Made by a program: the position numbers and the translations under genes
The notes under the pieces: model-generated
The model's input: only the letters and a program-made list of their open reading frames with translations
What the model was told of the DNA's origin: nothing
The model's database searches: none
Part shown: positions 36,162 through 44,945 of the stretch, one piece after another
Numbering within the stretch: the first letter of the stretch is position 1
How the letters are laid out: every line of letters begins with the position of its first letter
From: Singulisphaera sp. GP187
GTDB lineage: Bacteria; Planctomycetota; Phycisphaerae; Phycisphaerales; SM1A02
Assembly: GCA_945868805.1 (NCBI GenBank)
Contig: CAMBMO010000006.1
Location: 62,001-126,000, forward strand
Direction of reading: 5' to 3'
Length of the DNA stretch: 64,000 nt

Positions 36162-36190
36162 TTGAAAAAACCGCATTGGGACGCTACAAT
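36162..36190 (+). promoter_or_regulatory. Sigma70-type promoter of the nusA operon
   Basis: TTGAAA (36162-36167), a 17-bp spacer and TACAAT (36185-36190) form a near-consensus promoter. Transcription would start near 36197, giving a leader of about 335 nt before nusA. It is the best promoter match in the window. Confidence 0.8.
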
Positions 36191-36196
36191 CGCGGA

Positions 36197-36531
36197 TCCT
36201 GTGGGGATGGCCTCCACGGGGACCTGTCTGTCCTTTGCCAATTGCCTGTTTTGATTTGATCTCTGTTTTGAAGTAATGAGAATGACCATGTTTACGAATC
36301 TCATGCCTTGTATCTGTATCAATCAAGCTGAATCGGCAATCCGAAACCGCGTATGACGCACTTGGGCGTCCATCCGCGCTTTGCTTTCGCAAAGAAATCG
36401 GCAAGGGCGATCGTCTCGTTGGAGACCCGCATGGGTTGATCGACGAACCGATCGCAGTCGGACGGGTCATGTGCGCCACCGCGGCGACCATGACCTTTTT
36501 TATTCGCGGTGACAATTCGAAAGGACCTCTT
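36197..36531 (+). promoter_or_regulatory. Long structured 5' leader of nusA
   Basis: This fills the gap between dsbD and nusA. Right after the predicted start is a stem CCTGTGG/CCACGGG (36198-36220). A 26-codon frame with ATG at 36276 and stop at 36354-36356 could be a leader peptide, but its Shine-Dalgarno sequence is weak. CTTTGC-TTTC-GCAAAG (36379-36394) is a perfect 6-bp hairpin. The leader ends in the terminator-like hairpin at 36465-36501, and the nusA ribosome-binding site follows. No rimP remnant is seen, although rimP often precedes nusA. The layout suggests transcription attenuation. Confidence 0.6.
36465..36501 (+). terminator. Intrinsic-terminator-like hairpin inside the nusA leader
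   Basis: GGTCATG (36465-36471) pairs with CATGACC (36489-36495). CGCC/GGCG (36474-36477 and 36483-36486) extends the stem beyond a 2x2 internal loop. Six T follow directly (36496-36501). It ends only 30 nt before the nusA ATG, so read-through must be allowed for nusA to be expressed. No plus-strand gene lies upstream that would need it as an ordinary terminator. Confidence 0.7.
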
Positions 36532-37866
36532 ATGAATGAAATTATCCGACTGCTCGACTCCGTTGCCCGCGATCGCAATATCGACCGCGAACTTTTGGTT
36601 CAAGATCTCGAACTTGCGATGGTGAGCGCAGCGCGGAAGCATTTCAATTCTGAGGACCCAGACGAATTTGGTTGTGAAATCGATCGACTCGGCGGTACGA
36701 TTTCGCTCTGGCGCAACACGGAGGAGCAGACTCGGGAAATCATCCCACTCGCAAGCCTCGGTCGCATTCCAGCCCAGACCGCAAAGCAAGTGATGATCCA
36801 GCGGTTCCGCGAGAACGAGCGGGTCTCGTTGCTCGACGAGTACTCCAAGCGTCAGGGTGAACTTGTGACCGGCGTCGCGCAGCGCTACGAGGGGAATGCC
36901 CTCATCGTTCAGCTCGAGCGCACGGAAGGATTTATGCCCAAGAGCGAGCAGATTCCAGGCGAGCAATTCCAGGCGGGCGATCGAGTCCGTTGCATCCTCC
37001 TTGATGTACGCGACGCGGGTAGTCAGGTGAAGATCGTCATGAGTCGCGCGCACCCAGATTTCATTCGCAGACTCTTTGAGTCCGAAGTGCCTGAAGTCGC
37101 AGAGCGCACGATCGAGATCAAAGCCATGTCGCGCGAACCGGGCTTTCGGACGAAACTGGCGGTCTCGTCAGTTGATTCAAAGGTCGACGCAGTCGGCGCA
37201 TGTGTCGGGGTTCGCGGATCGCGAATCCGCAACATCGTCGACGAACTTGGGGGCGAAAAGATTGACATCGTTCGCTGGAACGAATCCAGTCAGGTTCTCA
37301 TTTCCAATGCCCTCAAGCCCGCAGAAGTCGAAGAAGTCAGTCTCTGTTTCGAACTCGGGCGTGCGACAATCATCGTGCGGGATGATCAGCTTTCGCTCGC
37401 GATCGGTCGAAGAGGGCAGAATGTTCGACTGGCCGCTCGATTGACTGGGTGGGATGTTGACATCCTGACACCGCCTGAGTTTGAAAAGGGTCTGCAGACT
37501 CTGCAAGCGGCGGTCAAAGCGGTCGAAGGCGCGACAGACGAGATGCTCGATCGCATGGGAGCTCTCGGAATGATCAGTGTCTTCGATGTCGAGGAGATTG
37601 GAGAGACGAGCCTCGTGGAAGAATGCGGAATGACGCAAGAGCTAGCGACTCAGGTCGTGGATGCTTGTTCGGATCGAGCCAAGGTCGTCGCAGAAGAAAT
37701 GCAACGAGATCGAGCCGCCGCAGAACTTCAGCAGGCAGAAGATGGAGCGGTCGCCGATGCGCTGCTGGGTACAGGTCAGGCACCAGTCCCTTCGACTGAC
37801 GCTCGCAGCGAGGCTGCCGCGGACAACATCCTCGGATTCGGCGCACCGGAAACACCCACGAAATGA
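36532..37866 (+). CDS. nusA: Transcription termination/antitermination protein NusA
   Basis: 444 residues from the ATG at 36532, preceded by AAAGGA. NusA binds RNA polymerase and modulates pausing, termination and antitermination. Domains: N-terminal RNAP-binding domain (1-~125), S1 ('QGELVTGVAQRYEGNALIVQL', abridged: GELVTGVAQRY, ~105-175), KH1 and KH2 ('VGVRGSRIRNIVDELGGEKIDIV', abridged: VRGSRIRNIVDELGGEKID; 'LAIGRRGQNVRLAARLTGWDVDI', abridged: IGRRGQNVRLAARL). Residues ~345-400 form a helix-hairpin-helix-like repeat ('MISVFDVEEIGETSLVEE', abridged). E. coli-type second AR repeat is not obvious. Its leader carries a terminator-like hairpin, which fits known autoregulation of nusA operons. 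infB follows after 85 bp. Confidence 0.96.
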   Translation: MNEIIRLLDSVARDRNIDRELLVQDLELAMVSAARKHFNSEDPDEFGCEIDRLGGTISLWRNTEEQTREIIPLASLGRIPAQTAKQVMIQRFRENERVSLLDEYSKRQGELVTGVAQRYEGNALIVQLERTEGFMPKSEQIPGEQFQAGDRVRCILLDVRDAGSQVKIVMSRAHPDFIRRLFESEVPEVAERTIEIKAMSREPGFRTKLAVSSVDSKVDAVGACVGVRGSRIRNIVDELGGEKIDIVRWNESSQVLISNALKPAEVEEVSLCFELGRATIIVRDDQLSLAIGRRGQNVRLAARLTGWDVDILTPPEFEKGLQTLQAAVKAVEGATDEMLDRMGALGMISVFDVEEIGETSLVEECGMTQELATQVVDACSDRAKVVAEEMQRDRAAAELQQAEDGAVADALLGTGQAPVPSTDARSEAAADNILGFGAPETPTK

Positions 37867-37951
37867 CGATGCCCCTCGATCGCGATCAGTTGACTTGTTC
37901 ACCCAGCGAATTTCAATCGTGTTCGTTCCTTCATTCTTTGCGGAGTAAGTT

Positions 37952-40735
37952 GTGGCCACGATAAAGAAAATTCGAATCACGCAAGTCGCCAAGGATTTGG
38001 GAATCCCGACGAAAGACATCCTCGCGAAGTGCATCAGCGAGGGCATCGAGGGAGTGACGACTCCGCAGGCGTCTATTTCGATGGGACTTGCCGAATCGAT
38101 CAAGCAATGGTTTGGAGGATCTGGGACATCGACCGGAACCGAGTCGTCTGCGGCCGTTGATGTCGAAGTCATCCGCGAGCGAGTCAAGAAAGCCGCTCCT
38201 AAAAGGAAGAAAGGCGACCAGGCGATTGACAATTCAGCGCCGCTAGCAGAGCTGATCGCGTCAGCGTCCGCGCCAGCTGTCGCGCCTCCTGCGCCGGGAA
38301 CAATCCCATCGAAGGAGCCATCGACCGACGATCTCATCCGGACCGCCACAGCCTCGCGTCCGCCAACAGTCATCGCGAACGACCCGCCGACCGTGAGGGG
38401 CGCGCATGTCCTTGAGAACACACTACTTTCGACGCCAATTCCAGTTGCCAAGGTCGCACCAGTCGCACCGCCGAAAGTTGTCGTGCCACCTCCTGTCGCA
38501 AAGATCATCGTCCCGGCACCGATGAATGTTCCGACAAGGCCAGCTCGCCCTCGTCCATCTTCCGAAGTCTTGCAGCAACCGACGAAGACCAGCCTTTCCG
38601 GTCCGAAGGTGATTCGAGTCGAGGCAGCTGACAATATCGTGGCGCCTCGCCCTCGACTGGTTGGTCCATTTGGAACTAGCAGTCGACCGCCGATGGGGCG
38701 TGGTCCAACGACTGGAACAGGAGCCGGTGACGCAGCTCGGCGAGGCGTCACGCCTCCCGCCAAACGGCGTCCAGCGGACGCAGGTCGGACCGGTCGTGCT
38801 GATACCACGCGAGAGGGATTCCGTCCCAAGGATCTTGAAGAACGAAACAATCGAATCGCAGAATCGGGCGGATTCTTCCGCAAGCATCGGACTTCGACTC
38901 GACCGTCTCACTCTCCACAAGGTCGAATGCTCGCCGCCAAGCCACAGGGACCAGTCCGTGTGCCAAATCCAGTTTCGGTGAAGGAACTCTCGGAACTCAC
39001 GGGAGTCAAGGTCTCGGAGATCCAGAAGAAGTTCCTGCTTGCGGGAACGCCGATCACGATCAACACTGCGCTCGACTCGGACCAATCGACAGAAGTGATG
39101 ATGGCATTCAATATCGAGATCGAAATCGTCGAAGCGAAGACCGCATCGGACGAAATCGAAGAGCGATTCGCTGCGCGAACACGAACTGATGAACGCACGC
39201 GTCCACCGGTTGTCACGATTCTTGGTCATGTTGATCACGGCAAGACGACGCTTCTCGATCGGATTCGGAGCACGAAAGTCGCTGCTGGAGAAGCGGGTGG
39301 TATCACGCAGTCCACGAGCGCTTTTCAGGTCGAGGTGAAGGCGGGCGACCATTCGCGCATGATCACTTTTATCGACACCCCTGGCCACGAAGCATTCACT
39401 GCCATGCGATCGCGCGGGGCAAAGGTGACGGACATCGTTGTGCTTGTCGTCGACGCAGTCGATGGACTTATGCCGCAGACGATTGAGAGCATCAATCACA
39501 TCAAGGCGGCGAAAGTTTCAGTGATCGTTGCGCTCAACAAGATCGACCGTCCCGAGTACGACGAGCGGAATCTCCAGCGCATCTACGGCGAGCTCGCAGC
39601 GCACGACATGAGTCCCGTCCCTTGGGGCGGTTCAGTCGAAGTCGCCCTCGTCAGCGGATTAAAGGGAACCGGCGTTGCAGAACTGCTCGAGACCGTCGCG
39701 TTGCAGGCTGACGTGCTTGAATTGAAGGCTGATTGGGGTGGGAATGCGCAGGGGACTGTGCTCGAAGCGCGCATGGAGCCAGGTCGTGGATCCGTCGCCC
39801 AATTGATCGTGCAGGAAGGCTGTCTGAAGCAAGGAGACTTCGTCGTGGTCGGGCGAGCCTTCGGTCGAGTTCGAGACATCGTGAACGACCGTGGCGCACG
39901 TATCAAGAGCGCCGACCCGACTGCACCAGTGGCAATTTCTGGCATCGACATGCTCCCCGACGCAGGGGATAAGTTTTATGTGGTCGAGAGTCTCGCAGCG
40001 GCGGAAAAGGCGGCGATTGAACGACGGGCGTTCGAGCGCGACCGAGAGTTGTCCGCTCCAAAGGTCACCCTCGACAATATTTTCGAGACGATGGCGAACT
40101 CGAAGAAGAAAGAGTTGCCACTCATCGTCAAGGGCGATGTGCAAGGATCGGTCGAGACGCTCAAAGTTGTGCTGGGTCGCATCAAAGCAGAAGATGTCTC
40201 GATTTCGATCAAGCACGCGGCAGTTGGAGGAGTCAATGAGAGTGATGTCGAACTCGCTGCGACGACGGGAGCTGTCATCGTCGGATTCAATGTCACAAGC
40301 AGTTCGAAGGCACGGCAATTGGCCGAAGTACGAAAGATCGATATTCGACTCTACGAAGTGATCTATCAACTGACCGACGACATGGATAAGGCTGTTCGCG
40401 GATTGCTCGAGCCTGAGGTTCGCTTGCAGGTGCTCGGCCACGCCGATGTCCGCGCCGTGTTCAAGATCACTAAGGTGGGGGCGATCGCGGGTTGTTATGT
40501 CACAGATGGCGTGATCGAACGCAACGCCCAGATTCGCGTCACGCGCGACGGCATTGTGGTCGAGAAGGACCGTCGACTCGAGCAACTTAAGAGATTCAAG
40601 GAAGACGCAAAAGAAGTGCGCGCTGGAAACGAGTGCGGCATGAAGATCAATGGATACGACGACATTCGCGAAGGCGATGTGCTTGAGTGTTATCGAACGA
40701 TTACTGTGCGGCCACTAGGTGGCGGAAATGCGTGA
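37952..40735 (+). CDS. infB: Translation initiation factor IF-2
   Basis: 927 residues, full length. IF-2 is the GTPase that brings initiator tRNA to the 30S subunit. The N-terminus has the IF2_N helix ('[22 protein letters not shown]', abridged: [15 protein letters not shown]), then a long Pro/Ala/Arg-rich linker (~65-330) and a second IF2_N-like unit (~335-390). G domain: 'GHVDHGKTT' (~425), 'DTPGHEAF', 'NKID'. Domains II-IV end with '[20 protein letters not shown]' typical of the C-terminus. The start is a GTG with GGAG ~6 nt upstream. The last bases overlap the rbfA start. Confidence 0.98.
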   Translation: MATIKKIRITQVAKDLGIPTKDILAKCISEGIEGVTTPQASISMGLAESIKQWFGGSGTSTGTESSAAVDVEVIRERVKKAAPKRKKGDQAIDNSAPLAELIASASAPAVAPPAPGTIPSKEPSTDDLIRTATASRPPTVIANDPPTVRGAHVLENTLLSTPIPVAKVAPVAPPKVVVPPPVAKIIVPAPMNVPTRPARPRPSSEVLQQPTKTSLSGPKVIRVEAADNIVAPRPRLVGPFGTSSRPPMGRGPTTGTGAGDAARRGVTPPAKRRPADAGRTGRADTTREGFRPKDLEERNNRIAESGGFFRKHRTSTRPSHSPQGRMLAAKPQGPVRVPNPVSVKELSELTGVKVSEIQKKFLLAGTPITINTALDSDQSTEVMMAFNIEIEIVEAKTASDEIEERFAARTRTDERTRPPVVTILGHVDHGKTTLLDRIRSTKVAAGEAGGITQSTSAFQVEVKAGDHSRMITFIDTPGHEAFTAMRSRGAKVTDIVVLVVDAVDGLMPQTIESINHIKAAKVSVIVALNKIDRPEYDERNLQRIYGELAAHDMSPVPWGGSVEVALVSGLKGTGVAELLETVALQADVLELKADWGGNAQGTVLEARMEPGRGSVAQLIVQEGCLKQGDFVVVGRAFGRVRDIVNDRGARIKSADPTAPVAISGIDMLPDAGDKFYVVESLAAAEKAAIERRAFERDRELSAPKVTLDNIFETMANSKKKELPLIVKGDVQGSVETLKVVLGRIKAEDVSISIKHAAVGGVNESDVELAATTGAVIVGFNVTSSSKARQLAEVRKIDIRLYEVIYQLTDDMDKAVRGLLEPEVRLQVLGHADVRAVFKITKVGAIAGCYVTDGVIERNAQIRVTRDGIVVEKDRRLEQLKRFKEDAKEVRAGNECGMKINGYDDIREGDVLECYRTITVRPLGGGNA

Positions 40736-41126
40736 GCGACGAGGAAAGGGACCACGACTGCCGGACGGTGTATCGTTCGGATCGGATGGTTCGGTCCGCA
40801 ACGAAGCTCCGAGTTCTCGTCCGGCGCAAGTGGCGAGCGTGTTGCAACGCGCGCTTCAGGATCGAATCGTTCGAGGGTTGTCCGATCCCCGCTTACAGGG
40901 AATGGTCTCGATTCAGGAAGTGCGCTTGAGTCCAGACTTGCTCTGCGCAAGGGTCAGAGTCTCGGTCTTCCCAGCTGATCGCGGGCCTCTCTCGTTGGCG
41001 GCACTCAAGAGTGCAGTTGGGTTTTTTCGATCGGCGCTACGCGAGTCGACGAGTCTTCGACGCGTTCCGCAACTGACATTTGAATTGCTTCAGGCCCCTG
41101 AATCCCCAGAGGAAAAAACCACATGA
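40728..41126 (+). CDS. rbfA: 30S ribosome-binding factor RbfA
   Basis: 132 residues from the ATG at 40728, which overlaps the infB stop by 8 bp (ATGCGTGA) and has AGGTGG upstream. RbfA assists 16S rRNA maturation. The N-terminal ~30 residues are a polar extension; the KH-like fold follows: 'QVASVLQRALQDRIVRGLSDPRLQGMVSIQEVRLSPDLLCARVRVSV' (abridged: GLSDPRLQGMVSIQEVRLSP). 'SDPRL.G.VSI..V.LSPDL..A.V.VSV' is the family signature. The C-terminal region is short. The stop overlaps the next ATG (ATGA). Confidence 0.93.
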   Translation: MRERRGKGPRLPDGVSFGSDGSVRNEAPSSRPAQVASVLQRALQDRIVRGLSDPRLQGMVSIQEVRLSPDLLCARVRVSVFPADRGPLSLAALKSAVGFFRSALRESTSLRRVPQLTFELLQAPESPEEKTT

Positions 41127-41908
41127 CCGAAAAGAAGCCACCGTTCAACATTAACAATCTCAACTCCCTGGTGAAGAAGTACGGCGCGCGCGCACGTACG
41201 GAAGAACCAAACGCAGCGGAGTTGACCGCACTGCTCATCCACTCTTCGCTGTTGTTTGACGCGACGACGGAGATGGCGGATACCGCGATGCAACGCATCC
41301 GCAGTCGCAATGTCGACTTCAACGAATTCCGCGTGAACTTGGTGGAGGAAATGGTGACGACCATTGGGGCGAAGTACCCCGATGCGTTCGGTCGCATGCG
41401 TCGACTGCGAATGACGCTCTTCGATCTTTTTCGCCGACATCACCGTGTTGGACTCGAGCAGTTGATCGGAAAGCCAAAGCGGGACGTGCGAATTTATCTC
41501 GAGAATCTTGAGGGAATGAAGTCCTATGTCGTCTCGCGGGTCATGCTCATCGGGTTCGAAGTGTCCATGGTCCCCATCGACCAGACGACAGTCGACCTGC
41601 TCGTGCACTACGAAGTACTGCCCGAAGACATGAAGCCGGTCGCGCTTTCGGAATTGTTTAGCAAGAAATTCAGCGCGGATCGCGCGCGGCAAATTCACTT
41701 CGCGCTCGTTGCGGCAACGGATGCTTTTCACTCCTCTGGAAAAGCGGATACGGCACGCATCGCTCGCGAGAGCGTGAAGCAGCTCCGTGGTGCGGCGGCG
41801 ACCGCGGTTGAAAAGGCGAAGGCGAAGGCCGAGGTCAAGAGTAAATCCAAGAGCAAGCCGAAGCCAAAGGCGAAGGCCAAGGCGAAGACAACCGCCCGTA
41901 GTCACTGA
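41123..41908 (+). CDS. EndoIII-like helix-hairpin-helix protein lacking the catalytic lysine
   Basis: 261 residues. Residues ~30-205 look like the HhH-GPD/endonuclease III fold: 'NLEGMKSYVVSRVMLIGFEVSMVPIDQTTVDLL' (128-160, abridged: GMKSYVVSRVMLIG) aligns with 'LPGVGRKTAN..V......VDTH..R'. The aspartate is kept (D153), but the EndoIII catalytic lysine falls at Y135 and the second hairpin glycine at K133. The C-terminal iron-sulfur cysteines are absent. From ~228 the tail is a Lys/Ala repeat ('KAKAKAEVKSKSKSKPKPKAKAK', abridged: KSKSKSKPKPKAKAKAK), a likely nucleic-acid-binding tail. Start and rbfA stop overlap as ATGA. A binding rather than a glycosylase role is likely; the fold assignment is my reading, not a search result. 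Confidence 0.7.
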   Translation: MTEKKPPFNINNLNSLVKKYGARARTEEPNAAELTALLIHSSLLFDATTEMADTAMQRIRSRNVDFNEFRVNLVEEMVTTIGAKYPDAFGRMRRLRMTLFDLFRRHHRVGLEQLIGKPKRDVRIYLENLEGMKSYVVSRVMLIGFEVSMVPIDQTTVDLLVHYEVLPEDMKPVALSELFSKKFSADRARQIHFALVAATDAFHSSGKADTARIARESVKQLRGAAATAVEKAKAKAEVKSKSKSKPKPKAKAKAKTTARSH

Positions 41909-41949
41909 ATTGCGAGAGATCGAACGGACGATTTGACGAGACTCCACTG

Positions 41950-42675
41950 ATGGCAGGTCACAGCGCTTGGAAAAACATCAAGCACCGCAAGGCCGCGGTT
42001 GATTCCAAGCGCGGCAAGATCTGGTCGAAGGCATCGCGAGCAATCATCGTGGCGGCGCGCACTGGCGGAGCAGATGTTCGATTCAATTCGTCCTTGAGAC
42101 TTGCCATTGACGACGCCAAGAGCGTCAATATGCCGCGCGACACGATTGAAAAGGCGGTCAAGAAGGGGGCTGGCGCGATTGACGGAGACGATTTTCAAGC
42201 GATTCGATACGAGGGGTACGCCAACGGAGGTGTCGCCATCATTGTCGAATGCTTGACAAGCAATCTCAATCGAACAGCTGGCGATATTCGAGTGATCTTC
42301 GACAAGAATGGCGGGAATTTGGGAGTGCCTGGATCGGTCTTGTACAACCTGGTTCATGCCGGGGTACTCCTGATTGGACGCGGCAACATTGGCGAAGAAC
42401 AGTTGATGGACATCGTGCTCCCCGCAGGCGCGGACGATGTCTCCAGCGACGATGAAGTATGGCAAGTCACGTGTCCACCGTCTGCCCTTGCGAGCGTGCG
42501 CGATGCGCTTGAGGCCGCTGGCACACCGGCGACCGAGGCGCAGATCATGTGGATACCCTCCACGACGGTCGAAGTTGAAGGTGAACGTGCGATGCAGGTG
42601 AATCGCCTCATCGATGCGCTTGAGGAGCATGACGATGTGCAGAAAGTCTTTTCCAATGCGAATATTGTCGAGTGA
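41950..42675 (+). CDS. yebC: YebC/PmpR-family (TACO1) protein
   Basis: 241 residues, normal length. The N-terminus 'MAGHSAWKNIKHRKAAVDSKRGKIW' (abridged: MAGHSAWKNIKHRK) and 'MPRDTIEKAVKKGAG' (~58-72) are invariant in this family. Members act as transcription regulators or as translation factors at proline stretches. The infB/rbfA neighbourhood fits a translation-related role. The lipoprotein gene starts inside its 3' end. Confidence 0.96.
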   Translation: MAGHSAWKNIKHRKAAVDSKRGKIWSKASRAIIVAARTGGADVRFNSSLRLAIDDAKSVNMPRDTIEKAVKKGAGAIDGDDFQAIRYEGYANGGVAIIVECLTSNLNRTAGDIRVIFDKNGGNLGVPGSVLYNLVHAGVLLIGRGNIGEEQLMDIVLPAGADDVSSDDEVWQVTCPPSALASVRDALEAAGTPATEAQIMWIPSTTVEVEGERAMQVNRLIDALEEHDDVQKVFSNANIVE

Positions 42676-43267
42676 TCGATGGCGTGTGGTTGGCTTGGTC
42701 TGGCCACTCTTGACTCTGGCACTCTTGGCGTGGTGCATCGGATGTTCAAGCGCTTCACGCGATTATCCAGGAGTCAGCCCAGACGCGCTCTGGCAAGCGA
42801 CGGTCGGTGCCGCCCGAAATCCGAAGTACTCCGATTGGTTTGTCGCAGAAAATGGCGTCTTTCTTGATGAAGCCGAAGGGCGGGTCGAGGTCTATCGAGA
42901 ATTGAAGCGCGACTATGGACCGCCTGGCGGGGCACTGCGTCGCGAGAACCAGACTTGGACATTTTCGATTCGGGTCGAGGCGGACGATCGAATACCCAGA
43001 GTCCTTCTCGATACCCGAACAAAGATTCGCACACAGGACTTCTGGAAGCAAGCAGATCACTTCTTCAGCGAGATTGATGCGCGCTTGTCCCAATTGCCCA
43101 GCGATGAACTCACTGTTCCTGGAGTGCATCCAGCGGTTGGCGTGGCGGATCCAAACGGATTGCAGGCGCCAGCTGCGCTCGAAAGTTCAGACCACTTTGA
43201 TCCGAGCAAACCAGTTCCAATCGCCCCGAATCGGAGTGATCCTCAAGCGCCGATGAACACGCCGTAA
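42656..43267 (+). CDS. Hypothetical lipoprotein-like protein
   Basis: 203 residues from the ATG at 42656, which overlaps yebC by 20 bp. The N-terminus has a basic stretch, a hydrophobic core ('VVGLVWPLLTLALLAWC', ~11-27), and 'CIGCSS', a weak lipobox with C30 the likely acylated residue. The mature part contains an 'ALWQATVGAARNPKYSDWFVAENGVF'-type segment (abridged: NPKYSDWFVAENGVF) and a Pro-rich C-terminus. No family is recognised. It is the last gene of the nusA transcript by position. Confidence 0.75.
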   Translation: MRILSSDRWRVVGLVWPLLTLALLAWCIGCSSASRDYPGVSPDALWQATVGAARNPKYSDWFVAENGVFLDEAEGRVEVYRELKRDYGPPGGALRRENQTWTFSIRVEADDRIPRVLLDTRTKIRTQDFWKQADHFFSEIDARLSQLPSDELTVPGVHPAVGVADPNGLQAPAALESSDHFDPSKPVPIAPNRSDPQAPMNTP

Positions 43268-43277
43268 CTCGGGAAGT

Positions 43278-44033
43278 TTAGGTCGAGGAACCGAGCAACC
43301 CGGCGCGCGCGAGTGCTCTGCGCGAGACCGCTGTGATGACGCCAAGCGCGAGCAGGAGCCCGCCGAATCCGATCGTAAGCTCGAGCCAGCCTTGCTGCGC
43401 GAAGAGCGCTTGGAAATCTTTCGCCCCGGTGGCCGCTGCGGCGGACGCTGCCATACAGAGCGCCATCGTGCGTGGAAGCATTCCGAGCATGGTTCCAGCA
43501 AGAAACGGAAGCGCACGGACTCCGGATGCGCCCATCGCTAGATTGGCGATCGCGAAGGGGGAGTTTGGTGGAAGTCGTAGCAACAGGATCAACACAAATG
43601 TCTTGGGTTGATTCGTCTCGACGAGTGCGGCGCGAATCACTTTCGCACGCGGATTTCGATCGATGAGCCCGATGATGGCGTGACCGCTGATGAGTCTTGC
43701 GAAAGCGAATCCGATCGTTGCTCCCGCAAGAAGTCCGCACATCACCGCTGTCGTTGCGAGCGTCGTACCGAAGACCCATCCACCGACTATCGCCTGTGCG
43801 TAGGGCGGAAGCAGTCCGAATCCGGTGCTGCACGCGAAAATCGCAATGAAGATGACGATGCCGACCTCGCCACGAGTCGCGAGCCAGTCACCGACTGGTC
43901 CCAATTCTGCGAGGAGGAGCATTCCCATGATCGCAGGCGCAGACACCCAGAGAAAACCGAGCGCGATCACGAGATTGCGACGGATTTTGCTCGTGGGGTG
44001 ATCCGGGGGCGTCGGCGCGAGTGTGGTCATCAT
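43278..44033 (-). CDS. VTT/TVP38-family membrane protein
   Basis: 251 residues with about six hydrophobic segments. The VTT (SNARE-associated/DedA-like) core is visible: 'FACSTGFGLLPPYAQAIVGGWVFG' (abridged: GLLPPYAQAIVGGWVFG), 'LLRLPPNSPFAIANLAMGASGV' (abridged: LLRLPPNSPFAIANLAMG) and 'LPFLAGTMLGMLPRT'. The 'R.PP.SPFA..NL..G' block is the TVP38/TMEM64 signature. Relatives are half-transporters or lipid scramblases; the substrate is unknown. It converges with the nusA operon and is followed upstream by the TauE-like gene on the same strand. Confidence 0.87.
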   Translation of the reverse strand: MMTTLAPTPPDHPTSKIRRNLVIALGFLWVSAPAIMGMLLLAELGPVGDWLATRGEVGIVIFIAIFACSTGFGLLPPYAQAIVGGWVFGTTLATTAVMCGLLAGATIGFAFARLISGHAIIGLIDRNPRAKVIRAALVETNQPKTFVLILLLRLPPNSPFAIANLAMGASGVRALPFLAGTMLGMLPRTMALCMAASAAAATGAKDFQALFAQQGWLELTIGFGGLLLALGVITAVSRRALARAGLLGSST

Positions 44034-44054
44034 TGCTCGAGCGAAGGGAGATTC

Positions 44055-44840
44055 CTACGATCCGAATCCCGCCATTCGAATGGCGAGAAGTGCGCAAAGT
44101 ACGGCAAATCCGATCGAGAGGTGCTTCATCGGGACCTTGTGCACGAGCATGGATCCCAGATTTGCGCCGATGAACGCTCCTGGGGCGAGTGCGAGAGCGA
44201 GCCAGATTGCGGATGCGAATGGAATCGCCGCGCCTTCGGGTGTCGTGGCATATTCGAGTGTTGCGTACTTCACAATCGCGCCGACGATCACAGTCGGAAG
44301 TACGAGGAATGCACTCGTCGCTATCGCGGCGCGAATGTTGAACCGATTGACGGCATGCATCAGTGGCACGGCGATCATCCCACCCCCGATGCCGAGCAAT
44401 CCGGAAAGCGTTCCCATCGCAGTTCCGATGATTCCCGCGCAAGGCCAGCTGGTGCGTGGATTCTGTGGAGATCGATTGCCAGGAGATCGGTGACGGCGGA
44501 GTCGACGAATGACTTCAGCACCCGCGACATACGCCAGAAAGACGGCAAAGATTCGTTCGAGCCACACAGGATTTGGCAACGCGAGTCCGAGCGCGATGCC
44601 TCCGCCCACCGTCGCGAGGGAAAAGGGAAGCGAACGAAACGCGAAGGTCCATTGGATCGCATGTGCACGGATGTGCCGCGGGATGCTGCCCATGCTCACG
44701 ACCGCGCTGATGACGAAGCTCGCCGCTTCATAAAGGTGGGGATTGCTTCCCTGCGCCATTGTGAGGAGCGGGATGATGACCGTACCGCCACCAATGCCGA
44801 AGAGCCCTCCTAGGAATCCGCCTGCGGCGCCAATGAGCAT
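44055..44840 (-). CDS. TauE/SafE-family sulfite/sulfonate exporter-like permease
   Basis: About 261 residues from the ATG at 44840; a TTG at 44867 would add nine residues, and no Shine-Dalgarno sequence decides between them. The two internally duplicated family motifs are present: 'GGFLGGLFGIGGGTVIIPLL' (abridged: GGLFGIGGGTVIIPLL, near the N-terminus) and 'GTLSGLLGIGGGMIAVPLM' (~residue 145). About eight hydrophobic segments are seen, with an Arg-rich loop ('RRLRRHRSPGNRSPQNPR') between the halves. The family exports sulfite, sulfonates or organic anions; the substrate cannot be predicted. Longer frames run antisense into comM. Confidence 0.88.
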   Translation of the reverse strand: MLIGAAGGFLGGLFGIGGGTVIIPLLTMAQGSNPHLYEAASFVISAVVSMGSIPRHIRAHAIQWTFAFRSLPFSLATVGGGIALGLALPNPVWLERIFAVFLAYVAGAEVIRRLRRHRSPGNRSPQNPRTSWPCAGIIGTAMGTLSGLLGIGGGMIAVPLMHAVNRFNIRAAIATSAFLVLPTVIVGAIVKYATLEYATTPEGAAIPFASAIWLALALAPGAFIGANLGSMLVHKVPMKHLSIGFAVLCALLAIRMAGFGS

Positions 44841-44933
44841 CGTGATGACAAGTGTGGAGGAGTCCAATGTGTGCTCGCGCGTTCGACGATAGAGAAAAAG
44901 GGGGAGGTTTGTCGGAATCCACGCGCGAATCGA

Positions 44934-44939
44934 TACGTT
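44934..44939 (+). promoter_or_regulatory. -10-like box TACGTT, leaderless arrangement
   Basis: TACGTT ends exactly 6 nt before the comM ATG at 44946. There is no Shine-Dalgarno sequence. Confidence 0.3.
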
Positions 44940-44945
44940 GCCCAG

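Noticed and set aside
36276-36356. A 26-codon leader peptide in the nusA leader
   Set aside because: Weak ribosome-binding site and no run of one regulatory codon. Kept only as part of the attenuation hypothesis.
36117-36531. rimP gene or remnant upstream of nusA
   Set aside because: None of the frames in the gap resembles RimP; the region is better explained as a leader.
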